Below, piece after piece: positions 1 through 7,639 of a stretch of DNA of 14,673 nucleotides. Source of the stretch: CAYGXH01 sp964354485 (GTDB lineage: Bacteria > Bacteroidota > Ignavibacteria > UBA10030 > SZUA-254); assembly GCA_964354485.1 (NCBI GenBank), contig CAYGZY010000026.1:1-14673 (forward strand). The letters are read 5' to 3'. Numbering within the stretch: position 1 is the first letter of the stretch; each line of letters starts with the position of its first letter. The translations under genes were made by a program, and so were the position numbers. The notes under the pieces are model-generated. The model was not told where the DNA came from. It did no database searches and saw only the letters and a list, made by a program, of their open reading frames with translations.

Positions 1-601
1 TTACCGATACGGTCTGATGTATGATAATTGCCTGAGTGTCACTTTTTTCATCGGAGAGCCGTTGATACATCCCGACGAATGAAATTATTGTGAAGAAAAT
101 CGCAATAACGGGAAGAAATAAGAATATCCTTTGAACAGCAATCCGCTTCAGGATAAGTAATCCTGCCGACGCAATGACTGTTACCCAGAACAAGAAGATA
201 ATCACGACCGCCCATTGCGAAGAGGGCATGAGATTTACAAACGAATCCCACCAGCCGATGAAGAAGAGTTTCGGTACGGGTTCAATCTTATCAATGACCC
301 TCAGATTCGCAAGCCGGAGATTATAGAGGACATCCTCATCACCGGGAGACAGACGCTTCGCCCGTTCGTAGGAAAGAATCGAGCGGGAAATATTATTGAG
401 CTTGAAAAATGCATTCCCCATGTTGTAATGGAGGGAAGGACTTTCAAAACCATTTCTATAAATTTGTCCGTACATCTCCACAGCATCCTGGTATTTGCCG
501 TCCCTGTAGAGCTGATTTGCCTTTTCAAATTGCAGCCGGGCTTCCTGTGAAAAGCACAATGATGAAATGAAAAGTGCAATTATGAAGAGACGGCGTATCA
601 T
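1..601 (-). CDS. batE: BatE-like TPR/SH3-type membrane protein, 3' end outside window
   Basis: I translated this from the ATG at 601-599. The frame stays open to the window edge, so about 200 residues are visible and the C-terminus is missing. It opens with a short signal peptide (hydrophobic FIIALFISSLCFS, cleavage near residue 18). TPR-type helices follow at about residues 20-100, with YRDGKYQDAVEMY and YNMGNAFFKLNN as recognisable repeat cores. Two membrane segments lie near residues 128-152 and 156-176. The last visible residues start what in BatE proteins is a C-terminal SH3-like domain. The start codon overlaps the batD stop in ATGA, pointing to translational coupling. Position as last gene after batD and the TPR-TM-TM layout both fit BatE; it probably binds partner Bat proteins in the periplasm. 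Family assignment is firm, function is inferred. Confidence 0.88.
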   Translation of the reverse strand, partial: MIRRLFIIALFISSLCFSQEARLQFEKANQLYRDGKYQDAVEMYGQIYRNGFESPSLHYNMGNAFFKLNNISRSILSYERAKRLSPGDEDVLYNLRLANLRVIDKIEPVPKLFFIGWWDSFVNLMPSSQWAVVIIFLFWVTVIASAGLLILKRIAVQRIFLFLPVIAIFFTIISFVGMYQRLSDEKSDTQAIIIHQTVSV

Positions 602-2448
602 AGCTGATTCTCAAGAGAAGAAATTAATTCGGTTGCTTCGCTGTACGTCGTGTCCATCTGTTGAGTATCGGCAGACGGCGCAAAACGTGCAAACTCACAT
701 TCCTCGATGACCTTCGATAATCGTCCGACCCGATCCTCTGACACATTCCTTTCAAGGAGAACAGAACTGACTTTATCAATTGCTATGTCCGCCTGCGGGA
801 TGCTTAGTTTATCACCAAGGTAACCATACAACGCCCGCGAAATTTCGGTATAAAACTCTTCGTTCTTCTTCTGTTGGAGAAGCCTGTGAGCTTCGAGAAG
901 CCGACGTCGGGCAATCTTCCGCGCCTTCCTGTTTCTGACAAGCACAGCATTGCCGTATAGTTTTTCACGTTTTCTCATAACTATCACAACACCTATGAAT
1001 CCCAGAACGGGTATCACCGTCATTATAAAGAAGAGTGTCGATCCTGCAAACGATTCCCCTTTCCGATGGAGTGTTGTGGTCTCGCTCTTGATGAATCGAA
1101 TATCCTCCCCCAGCAGCTTTACATCTTCCTTACTCACACCCGAGGCATAGGTCTGCGTCAATTCAACCCCCTTTGCTACGGCAACAATAAAATCAGGACT
1201 GCGGTAAGTTGAATATTTTTTCTTCTCGACATCGAAATACGAGAACGTAAACGATGGTATCTTCTGTTCGCCCGGATACCGGGGTATCATGAGGTATTCG
1301 AATGTCCTGCTCCCCGCTATCCGGTCACCCTGCCTTGCGATGTTGTCGTAGATTTTCGGATCATACCGTTCGATATCGGAGGAAGGTGTGACTCGGGGAG
1401 CTTCGAGGAGTTTGATGTTCCCGCGCCCCGTGATTTTTACTTTCAGGATAACAGCTTCATTTGCTTTCACCTGCCGTTTATCGAGCCACGATTCTATTGA
1501 GAATGATCCTACCGCACCTGAATATTCCGCCGGCTGATCTGCAATCGGCAGCGGTATGACATTCACGGTAACCGGCTGACTTCGGACTTTATGATTTACA
1601 TTTGACACATTGCCGAAAAACGGATCATTGAAGAATTGGTCAAGAATATCGTTTGAACGCCGCCGTGCCTGAACCTGAACGATACAGTCGATTTCCATCG
1701 GATCGATCGTAAGATTGCCGCTCCGCTGTGGGAAGAGGGCGACCTTCTTAAGCGTAGCGACGTTATACTGTTTACCGTTGACTACTTCGCGGGTGACTCC
1801 GCCCTGCCGGGGCATTTCAATTTCTTCGTTCCAGAATCCCGACAGCGCCGGCGCTTTGGTTATCGATGGATTGCTGGCAAGCGTGATCCTCCAGTATAGT
1901 TTATAACTGGCCGTTACTTGCTCTCCCTGATATACTTTTCCTCTGTCGACGACTACCCGAAGAAATATATTATCTCCAATTTGTTTGGAAATATCCGTCT
2001 GCTGCTGCGATTGCTGCGACCTCTGACCCTGCTGAGCAGAGCCCTTCCGGACTTCTATACTGATCGGCTGCGTTTGTAATTGCTTTCCATTCGCGGTGAT
2101 CGTTGCAGATCCGATAGTAAATTTCCCCTCACTCTTCGACTGAAGAACATAACTGTAGGAAGTCGATACCGACATCGCGCCATTGATGAACTGCATATTG
2201 CTCATCTGATTCGGACCGGACAGCGTAAGAAAGTCGGGGAATGCAGGCGCCCGGAAATTACCTCCTCCTTTTGTTCCTTTCAACTCAAACGTAATTTCCA
2301 ATTGCTCACCCATCTCGATGATGTTCTTGTCGACTGTTGCAGTAAATGTAACGTCCTGACCATATGCAACAGAGCAATAAAATGCCAGGGAAAGGATGAC
2401 AATCATACTGAACATACCGGGGTTGCTATGTACTCTACGGCCCGGCAT
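598..2448 (-). CDS. batD: BatD family oxygen-tolerance protein
   Basis: This 616-residue protein has an N-terminal signal sequence ending near residue 30 (FYCSVAYGQ). A long beta-rich extracytoplasmic region follows (about 31-465) that resembles repeated Ig-like BatD domains, with motifs such as YQGEQVTASYKLYW and VKANEAVILKVKITGRGN. One membrane helix lies near 470-491, then a basic stretch (MRKREK) and a cytoplasmic helical tail of about 120 residues. A glutamine/serine-rich linker sits near 138-150. The ATG at 2448-2446 shares one base with the batC stop (TGATG). A GTG one codon upstream (2451) is possible, and an internal ATG 12 codons later would give a tighter signal peptide. Length, layout and place between batC and batE match BatD (PF13584-type). 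It probably scaffolds the Bat complex across the inner membrane; its reaction, if any, is unknown. Confidence 0.93.
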   Translation of the reverse strand: MPGRRVHSNPGMFSMIVILSLAFYCSVAYGQDVTFTATVDKNIIEMGEQLEITFELKGTKGGGNFRAPAFPDFLTLSGPNQMSNMQFINGAMSVSTSYSYVLQSKSEGKFTIGSATITANGKQLQTQPISIEVRKGSAQQGQRSQQSQQQTDISKQIGDNIFLRVVVDRGKVYQGEQVTASYKLYWRITLASNPSITKAPALSGFWNEEIEMPRQGGVTREVVNGKQYNVATLKKVALFPQRSGNLTIDPMEIDCIVQVQARRRSNDILDQFFNDPFFGNVSNVNHKVRSQPVTVNVIPLPIADQPAEYSGAVGSFSIESWLDKRQVKANEAVILKVKITGRGNIKLLEAPRVTPSSDIERYDPKIYDNIARQGDRIAGSRTFEYLMIPRYPGEQKIPSFTFSYFDVEKKKYSTYRSPDFIVAVAKGVELTQTYASGVSKEDVKLLGEDIRFIKSETTTLHRKGESFAGSTLFFIMTVIPVLGFIGVVIVMRKREKLYGNAVLVRNRKARKIARRRLLEAHRLLQQKKNEEFYTEISRALYGYLGDKLSIPQADIAIDKVSSVLLERNVSEDRVGRLSKVIEECEFARFAPSADTQQMDTTYSEATELISSLENQL

Positions 2449-3152
2449 CACCAGTCCTTTTCAACCCGCACTCTGGCAGGGACCTTTTTCTTGAGTTTCT
2501 TCTGAACATCTTTTTCTTCATTCTTCAGGGCTTCGAGTATTCTCTCCGCATCTTCCTTCGAGAGCTGCTGCTTCTTCTGCTGAGCTTGCTGTTCTTTTTT
2601 TTGCTGATCTTCCTTATTTTGCTGCTGATTCTGCTGTTGCTGGTCCTGCTGTTCCTTGTTTTCTTTTTTCTGATCGTCCTTCTTATCCTGCTTTTGCTCC
2701 TGCTTCTTTTGTTGCTGTTGCTGTTGCTTTCGGAGCATCGCTTTTGCGTACTCGAGGTTGTACTTGGTATCCTCATCCCCGGGATTGAGTTTCAGCGCTT
2801 GTTTGTACGCATTGATGCTTTCGGGGTACTTCTGTTCTTTAAGAAGAGCGTTTCCCATGTTGTGCAATGCCTGAGCTTTTGTCTCATCATCCTTCAGTTT
2901 CTCGGAGGCAATCCGATACTGTTCAGCCGCTTCTCCATACCGTTCCTGCCGGAAAAGTGCATCGCCCAGATTGAAAGCCCCCTGCTTTGTCTCCTTATTC
3001 TTCTCCAGCGACTTACGGTAATTCACTTCCGCATCCGTAAATTTATCTTTTCCGTAATGCTGGTTTCCTTCACGTATCAGCGAACGCTCCGACTGTCCGA
3101 AGACAAACGTCGATGCGGCAAGAGCCAGCAATACTATAAATCCCGGTTTCAT
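2448..3152 (-). CDS. batC: BatC-like exported TPR protein with Q/K-rich tail
   Basis: I chose the ATG at 3152-3150 because it overlaps the batB stop in ATGA and places a clean signal peptide (PGFIVLLALAASTFVFGQ) at the very N-terminus. A start seven codons upstream (3173) would overlap batB by 25 bp. The 234-residue product carries about three TPR units at roughly residues 25-130, with YRKSLEKN, FNLGDALFRQERY, LHNMGNALLKEQKY and YKQALKLNPGDEDTKYNL as cores. An extremely Q/K/E/D-rich tract spans about 142-196. A conserved helical end closes with VRVEKDW, a typical BatC C-terminus. Secretion plus TPRs suggests a periplasmic adaptor for BatA/BatB/BatD. Assignment rests on the architecture and the batABCDE order. 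Confidence 0.9.
   Translation of the reverse strand: MKPGFIVLLALAASTFVFGQSERSLIREGNQHYGKDKFTDAEVNYRKSLEKNKETKQGAFNLGDALFRQERYGEAAEQYRIASEKLKDDETKAQALHNMGNALLKEQKYPESINAYKQALKLNPGDEDTKYNLEYAKAMLRKQQQQQQKKQEQKQDKKDDQKKENKEQQDQQQQNQQQNKEDQQKKEQQAQQKKQQLSKEDAERILEALKNEEKDVQKKLKKKVPARVRVEKDW
2565..2729 (-). repeat. Low-complexity Gln/Lys coding tract in batC
   Basis: On the coding strand this stretch is almost entirely CAG/CAA, AAG/AAA and GAC/GAA codons and encodes runs of up to six glutamines broken by lysines and acids. It is a degenerate, not exact, triplet repeat, so it is likely to vary in length between strains. The opposite strand reads as a poly-leucine ORF, which is an artefact of the same bias. 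Confidence 0.85.
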
Positions 3153-4183
3153 CGGTTTTTTAAAAAACTCCATCTGGTAAACAATCGATTCTTTCTCTCG
3201 GATATAAATACATCGAGAAGCAGAAGGACAAGGCCGACAGCGAGCAAGTACTGGAACCGATCCTCATATTCGGTAAAGATCTTGGCGCCGAACTCCTTCT
3301 TTTCCATTGCCTGTACCTGTCTAAGAATTTCATCCAGTTCATCTTCCTGATTCGTCGCGCGGACGAACACACCGCCGCCTGCTTCAGCAATCTGCCGTAG
3401 AGTCTGCTCATCCAGTCTAGTAACGACAGTGTTTCCCTCTCCGTCCTTCCGATATCCGGAGAGGACATTATTCTGATAGAGCGGGATAGGCACACCTTCC
3501 GGTGATCCCATGCCGACCGTATGGACGACAACGCCGTCATCGTGCGCTTCCTTTGCCACAGCGATGGCATCATCCTCATGGTTCTCGCCATCGGAAATAA
3601 TAACAATGACTTTATGCTTTTTCTCTCCCGCGGCGAACGACTTCTTAGCAAGTTGGATTGCCGAGCCGATCGCCGCACCGGGTATCGGTACGATATCCAC
3701 GTCGATGGCGCTGAGAATAAGCCGGGCGGATGAGTAATCCATCGTTAACGGAAGCTGGAGGTAGCTTTCGCCCGCAAAGACGATGATTCCTATGCGATCG
3801 TTCTGGAATTTCTCGATCATGTTGGATATTTCCTGCTTCGCACTCTCGAGGCGGTTGGGTCTGATATCTTCTGCCTTCATGCTGTTTGAGACATCGAGAG
3901 CGATCATGATATCGACTCCCTCCCTTTTAACTTCCTCAAGCTTTGTGCCGATTTGCGGATTTGCCACACCCAGAATAAGAAAGGCAAGCGCACTCCAGAG
4001 GAGAAAAAACTTCACCGGTTGTTTATACGCACTCCTCGACGGCATGAGGTGCATAAGCATTTTCGCAGAACTGTAGCGCTCGAGAAAAATCCGGCGCCGC
4101 CGCACAGACCACCAGAACAGCCCGAGAAGTATAGGCAGGACGGCAAGAAAAATCAAGTATTCACTATGAGCAAATCGAATCAT
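3149..4183 (-). CDS. batB: BatB-like VWA-domain membrane protein, altered MIDAS
   Basis: This 344-residue protein has two N-terminal membrane helices (about 10-28 and 58-76), a VWA domain (about 88-290) and a C-terminal membrane helix (about 310-328), the usual BatA/BatB layout. The first metal-site (MIDAS) motif is present as D97-V-S-N-S101, followed by the family signature KAEDIRPNRLESAK, and the acidic residue is at D198 (IISDGE). The threonine expected in the second MIDAS loop is missing: where the sister protein reads GTAIG this one reads G-A170-A-I-G. It starts 48 bp after the batA stop, and its own stop overlaps the batC start. It is a paralogue of the upstream gene and likely exposes the VWA domain in the periplasm or at the membrane face. 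The function is known only from the family: stress or aerotolerance phenotypes. Confidence 0.93.
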   Translation of the reverse strand: MIRFAHSEYLIFLAVLPILLGLFWWSVRRRRIFLERYSSAKMLMHLMPSRSAYKQPVKFFLLWSALAFLILGVANPQIGTKLEEVKREGVDIMIALDVSNSMKAEDIRPNRLESAKQEISNMIEKFQNDRIGIIVFAGESYLQLPLTMDYSSARLILSAIDVDIVPIPGAAIGSAIQLAKKSFAAGEKKHKVIVIISDGENHEDDAIAVAKEAHDDGVVVHTVGMGSPEGVPIPLYQNNVLSGYRKDGEGNTVVTRLDEQTLRQIAEAGGGVFVRATNQEDELDEILRQVQAMEKKEFGAKIFTEYEDRFQYLLAVGLVLLLLDVFISERKNRLFTRWSFLKNR

Positions 4184-4231
4184 ATTCGTATAACGATTAA
4201 CACTTCCAACTGTAAAAAGATCACTCGTTCA

Positions 4232-5221
4232 TCATGGAATTTTTCTCATGTATGTCTGTGCAAGTAATATTTCCAGCAAAAGGAGGATCGATCCTATTCC
4301 GGCTGCAGTATAAAATTCTTCGGAGTACCTCCGGAATTGGGTTACCTCGATCTTTGTTTTCTCAAGACGATCGATCTCGCTGTAGATTTCCTTAAGCTTT
4401 CTGTTGTCGGTCGCCCGGAAGTATTTTCCTCCGGTCTGATCGGCAATTTTTTGAAGCAGTTGTTCGTCGATCTCGACGGGAACATTCTGATACTGCACAC
4501 CGAACGGCGTCTGAACAGGGTACGGAGCCATTCCGATAGTACCTACTCCTATCGTATATACACGTATTGAATACTGCTCTGCGATTCCAGCCGCTGTCAA
4601 CGGATCTATGAAACCCCGGTTATTTACCCCATCAGTCAGGAGAATGATGACTTTACTTTTCGCCTTACTCTCCTTGAGTCTCGTGACCGCTGTTGCAAGT
4701 CCCATTCCGATTGCAGTTCCGTCTTCGATCATTCCGCTCTTGACCTCGGAAAGAAGATTTTTCACTACCGCATGGTCGAGTGTCAGCGGACACTGTGTAA
4801 AGCTTTCGCCTGAGAATATAACGAGACCGATGCGATCGGTCTGACGACCGTCTATGAAATCTATAGCAACTCTCTTTGCCGCCTCGATCCTGTTGGGACG
4901 GAAATCCTCGGCGAGCATACTCCCCGAGATATCGGTTGTGAGAACGATATCGATACCTTCCGTCGACACATTTTCACCGCTGGATGCTGCCTGTGGTCTG
5001 GCAAGGGCAATGATAAGGAGCGTTACGGCAGATATCCGGAAAATGAAGAGAATATGACGAAATCTCTGTCGCCAGCTTCTTGGAATTGCGTGAAATACCT
5101 GAACTGTCGATACGCGGAGGTCGGCGTATTGTTGCTTCTGCCTCTTCCAGTACCAGACGATCATCGCAGGAATGAGAAGCAGAAGGAAAAAATATTCCGG
5201 ATTTGCGAACGTTACATTCAT
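4232..5221 (-). CDS. batA: BatA-like VWA-domain membrane protein
   Basis: The 329-residue product has membrane helices near residues 8-26, 57-75 and 304-324 around a VWA domain. A complete MIDAS is visible: D97-I-S-G-S101, T169 (EDGTAIG) and D197 (LLTDG), so divalent-metal binding is expected. The signature LAEDFRPNRIEAAK follows the first motif. The ATG at 5221-5219 overlaps the stop of the preceding gene in ATGA, which fixes the start. It is followed by the similar batB gene, the standard tandem VWA pair of bat loci. BatA is thought to act with MoxR-type ATPases and the other Bat proteins in envelope stress tolerance; that role is family knowledge, not visible here. Confidence 0.94.
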   Translation of the reverse strand: MNVTFANPEYFFLLLLIPAMIVWYWKRQKQQYADLRVSTVQVFHAIPRSWRQRFRHILFIFRISAVTLLIIALARPQAASSGENVSTEGIDIVLTTDISGSMLAEDFRPNRIEAAKRVAIDFIDGRQTDRIGLVIFSGESFTQCPLTLDHAVVKNLLSEVKSGMIEDGTAIGMGLATAVTRLKESKAKSKVIILLTDGVNNRGFIDPLTAAGIAEQYSIRVYTIGVGTIGMAPYPVQTPFGVQYQNVPVEIDEQLLQKIADQTGGKYFRATDNRKLKEIYSEIDRLEKTKIEVTQFRRYSEEFYTAAGIGSILLLLEILLAQTYMRKIP

Positions 5222-6234
5222 TCGGCGACCATCTCCTCCGCAGGCACCCTTACCTCAGTATCATCTTTGTCCTGGTATGTTAATTGGACAAAATTATACG
5301 CATGTGCGAGGCTATTTTCATGTTCCTGAGCGAGCGGCTGATACTTTGCAAATTTTACGAGATCGGCGCGGTAAAGAATTTCCTTCAGTTGTGCCAGCAA
5401 CTCGGATGGAAGAGCTTGTCCGGAGAATCCGTCGAGTATTTCATCTGAAGTAATTTCCATAGCCATGATCCGGAAGCGCCGTTCGATGTAAACGCGGAGT
5501 ATATCAGTCAATTGTGAATGATAATCCTTCACCTTTCCGCGCTGCCACAGTTTTTCAGATTCAAGCGACTTCAGCGCTTCAAGCGCGACCTCATGCGGCG
5601 GACGCGGAGGCGCTTCAGGTATGATCCTTTCACCCCTCCTGCGCTTCATGACGATGTACCGTACAAGCCACACAGCTCCCGCAAATATGATCGCTCCGAT
5701 GATGTAGGGTAAAACTTCTGCAAACGTTATAGGTACGGATAGAGGCGGCTTGATATCTCTGATATCCTGCGTCGTATCAATAGCCACACCACGAACATTA
5801 ATGACGAGAGGAGAGGTTTCTACGGTATGCATATTCGTATCCCCCGGCACCATATAGCGGAACGATACGGGTGGAATGATTTGCATGCCGGTATCAAACG
5901 ACGTCAGTATGAAAGGTATCTTTTCCAGGACACTGCCGTTCATCTCCTGCACTGCGGGCTGTTCACGTCTTACAATTTCGAATCCCCCAAGCGAATCCGG
6001 GAGAGCGGGAGGGAAAAGCTGAATATCAGCGGTATGTCGGATTTCGAGCGTTGCTCTCAGCCAGTCACCGATGGCGATATGCTGAGAATCGACACGCACG
6101 ACCGCCTCGACCTGCTGAGAAAACACAGTGGTCGGCGAGGCGACAAGGCAAACCAGCAGAACAATGATTGCGAATGCAATACCGTGCACAACTCGCGAAA
6201 TCATCCACGATATATTTCGATCACGCGCTGTCAT
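5218..6234 (-). CDS. Single-pass membrane protein, DUF4381-like, of the bat locus
   Basis: From the ATG at 6234 the product has 338 residues: an N-terminal hydrophobic signal segment (about 14-38, ending VFSQ), an extracytoplasmic beta-rich domain (about 40-165), one membrane helix (about 174-196), a basic stop-transfer MKRRRG and a helical cytoplasmic tail. The tail contains PPRPPHEVALEALKSLE followed by YHSQLTDILRVYIERRF, the pattern found in DUF4381 proteins that sit between DUF58 and VWA genes in other phyla. The start is uncertain. The in-frame ATG at 6345 would overlap the DUF58 gene by 74 bp, and ATG 6204 also leaves a workable signal peptide. No good Shine-Dalgarno site decides between 6234 and 6204. 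The stop overlaps batA (ATGA). Its role is presumably structural in the MoxR-VWA complex. Confidence 0.82.
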   Translation of the reverse strand: MTARDRNISWMISRVVHGIAFAIIVLLVCLVASPTTVFSQQVEAVVRVDSQHIAIGDWLRATLEIRHTADIQLFPPALPDSLGGFEIVRREQPAVQEMNGSVLEKIPFILTSFDTGMQIIPPVSFRYMVPGDTNMHTVETSPLVINVRGVAIDTTQDIRDIKPPLSVPITFAEVLPYIIGAIIFAGAVWLVRYIVMKRRRGERIIPEAPPRPPHEVALEALKSLESEKLWQRGKVKDYHSQLTDILRVYIERRFRIMAMEITSDEILDGFSGQALPSELLAQLKEILYRADLVKFAKYQPLAQEHENSLAHAYNFVQLTYQDKDDTEVRVPAEEMVAE

Positions 6235-6271
6235 GCTTGAAACATTATGTTGATCAGTGAATCTCGCAATC

Positions 6272-7147
6272 TTACCATCTTTTTTCTCTTGCCCGGAAGA
6301 AATTAACGAGAGGCTGGATATACGATTGATCGATCCGTATGTCAATAGCGTCTACTCCGTTTTTCCGGAACATCCTTATGCGTTCATCGCCTTTGCGCTT
6401 CCACCAGTCGGCATAGCGATCCACGATCTGCCTGTCGGACGAATCGACCCACACGCTTTCTCCAGTTTCTGCGTCGACTACGTGCATGAGTCCTATATTC
6501 GGGAGGGATATTTCACGTGGATCAAAAAGCCGGACTCCGATTAGGTCATGCTTCCGGGCTGCAATTTTCAGCGCATCTTCATAGCCGTCTCCCAGGAAAT
6601 CAGAAATTAGGAACGCAATGCTCCTCTTCTTGATAGCGCTCGTCAGGTATCGCAGACCCTCTCCGATATTGGTTAGACGGTGGGAAGGTTTAAAATCGAG
6701 GAGTTCTCTGACGATCCGCAGGGTGTGCGTGCGTCCTTTCTTCGGTGGGATGAACATTTCGATCGTATCGCTGAACGCAATCACTCCGACTTTGTCATTA
6801 TTTTTAAGAGCTGAGAAAGCAAGAACAGCGCTGAGTTCTACGGCGGTTTCCTTCTTCATCTGGTGAACAGTGCCGAATTCACCCGATCCGCTGACATCGA
6901 CGAGGAGCATGACGGTCAGCTCCCTCTCCTCCTCGTACACTTTCACGTAGGGGTGATTGAATCTCGCCGAGACGTTCCAGTCTATCGTACGGATGTCATC
7001 GCCGAACTGGTATTCGCGTACCTCGCTGAACGCCATACCGCGGCCCTTGAACACGCTGTGGTACTCGCCGGAAAAGATCTGGTTTACCAGACCTTTGGTG
7101 CGGATTTCGATCTTCCGGACTTTTTTCAGGAGCTCAGAAGTTTCCAT
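6272..7147 (-). CDS. DUF58 (VWA-like) protein
   Basis: This is a 291-residue soluble protein without membrane segments. It shows the DUF58 hallmark REYQFGDDIRTIDWNVSARF (about 44-63) and HPYVKVYEEERE, then a VWA-like fold with the motif D84-V-S-G-S88, a threonine at T159 (LTNIGEGL) and D183 (LISDF), so MIDAS-type metal binding is plausible. DUF58 proteins are genomic partners of MoxR ATPases, and the upstream gene is moxR, here separated by the inserted four-helix-bundle gene. The start codon lies inside one arm of a 10-bp inverted repeat (7144-7153), and its leader is made of the GTCATTK heptamers, so translation may be affected by RNA structure. No Shine-Dalgarno site is visible. Confidence 0.92.
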   Translation of the reverse strand: METSELLKKVRKIEIRTKGLVNQIFSGEYHSVFKGRGMAFSEVREYQFGDDIRTIDWNVSARFNHPYVKVYEEERELTVMLLVDVSGSGEFGTVHQMKKETAVELSAVLAFSALKNNDKVGVIAFSDTIEMFIPPKKGRTHTLRIVRELLDFKPSHRLTNIGEGLRYLTSAIKKRSIAFLISDFLGDGYEDALKIAARKHDLIGVRLFDPREISLPNIGLMHVVDAETGESVWVDSSDRQIVDRYADWWKRKGDERIRMFRKNGVDAIDIRIDQSYIQPLVNFFRAREKRW

Positions 7148-7155
7148 AAAAGGAT

Positions 7156-7183
7156 GTCATTGGTCATTTGTCATTTGTCATTG
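7156..7183. repeat. Four GTCATTK heptamers, left arm
   Basis: Four consecutive heptamers on the plus strand read GTCATTG, GTCATTT, GTCATTT, GTCATTG. Bases 7156-7175 match the reverse complement of 7571-7590 at 19 of 20 positions. The array contains the stop codon and last codons of the four-helix-bundle gene and forms the leader just before the DUF58 start codon. Confidence 0.93.
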
Positions 7184-7556
7184 CCAGGGTTTTACTGAGT
7201 TCAGTTTTGATGGAGCGGATGTAGGCATTTAACTTAGGCCCCAACGGTAATAATATTTCATTAATTCTGGCAACCTGTTCTGTTTTTATTAACTTTCGAT
7301 TTTTTGCTCTTTGAAGAAAATGCTTCACTTCCATAAGTGATCCACGCGCGTAGTAGCAAAACTGGATGTTCTCTCTGAATGCATAGCGTCCATATCCTTC
7401 TGCAATGTTGGCACCGACCGAATCAACAGCTTTCACTAATTGTTTTCCGATTGTCTCTTTAGAAAACCAATCCCATGTAACACAAATATCCCAAATTAAA
7501 TCTGCCAATGTTTCCGATAATTGATAAACCTCTAATTTCTCTAATTCTACTGTCAT
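7164..7556 (-). CDS. Four-helix-bundle protein (S23/23S rRNA IVP family)
   Basis: The start is the ATG at 7556-7554, preceded by a strong GGAGG at seven bases. An upstream in-frame TTG (7586) lies inside the repeat array and would place the ribosome site within the coding region. The 130-residue protein is almost all helical and carries the family signature AVDSVGANIAEGYGR (about residues 43-57). Downstream are an aromatic helix (FCYYARGSLMEVKHFL) and a last helix ending in lysine-rich sequence. Relatives are encoded by intervening sequences in 23S rRNA genes and by many solitary genes; they form pentameric helical bundles related to the Avd accessory protein of retroelements, and their cellular role is unclear. 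The last residues MTNDK are encoded by the flanking heptamers. Its GC is far below that of both neighbours, which suggests acquisition. It probably does not take part in the Bat system. Confidence 0.9.
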   Translation of the reverse strand: MTVELEKLEVYQLSETLADLIWDICVTWDWFSKETIGKQLVKAVDSVGANIAEGYGRYAFRENIQFCYYARGSLMEVKHFLQRAKNRKLIKTEQVARINEILLPLGPKLNAYIRSIKTELSKTLAMTNDK

Positions 7557-7563
7557 AACTTTT

Positions 7564-7568
7564 CCTCC
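7564..7568 (-). promoter_or_regulatory. Shine-Dalgarno site of the four-helix-bundle gene
   Basis: GGAGG on the minus strand, seven bases before the ATG at 7556. It decides the start codon and stands out in a window where most genes have weak or no recognisable Shine-Dalgarno sites. Confidence 0.85.
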
Positions 7569-7569
7569 C

Positions 7570-7597
7570 CAATGACAAATTACCAATGACTATTGAC
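7570..7597. repeat. Four GTCATTK-like heptamers, right arm (inverted)
   Basis: Read on the minus strand from 7597 the heptamers are GTCAATA, GTCATTG, GTAATTT, GTCATTG. They are inverted relative to the array at 7156-7183, so in the operon transcript the two arrays can pair into a stem of about 20 bp with the four-helix-bundle gene in the loop. Confidence 0.93.
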
Positions 7598-7606
7598 GCT
7601 TTATAC

Positions 7607-7634
7607 ACAAAGAACAAAGTACAAACAACAAAGT
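7607..7634. repeat. Four ACAAAGT-like heptamers
   Basis: Consecutive heptamers ACAAAGA, ACAAAGT, ACAAACA, ACAAAGT on the plus strand lie between the right GTCATTK array and the moxR stop. The repeat unit has the same length as the neighbouring array but a different sequence. No matching array is present on the DUF58 side. Confidence 0.88.
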
Positions 7635-7639
7635 ACCTT

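Noticed and set aside
2586..3350. 254-codon plus-strand ORF with long poly-leucine runs
   Set aside because: It is the antisense of the glutamine/lysine codons of batC. It has no signals of its own and the minus-strand gene is a clear BatC.
6235..6345. Longer N-terminus for the DUF4381-like protein
   Set aside because: It would overlap the DUF58 gene by 74 bp and put about 37 polar residues before an otherwise normal signal peptide.
7144..7153. CCATAAAAGG as a CArG-box regulator site
   Set aside because: It fits CC(A/T)6GG only by composition; that site type belongs to eukaryotic MADS proteins. The inverted pairing with 7636-7645 is the relevant property.
7156..7634. CRISPR array
   Set aside because: The seven-base units are contiguous, degenerate and without spacers, and there are no cas genes.
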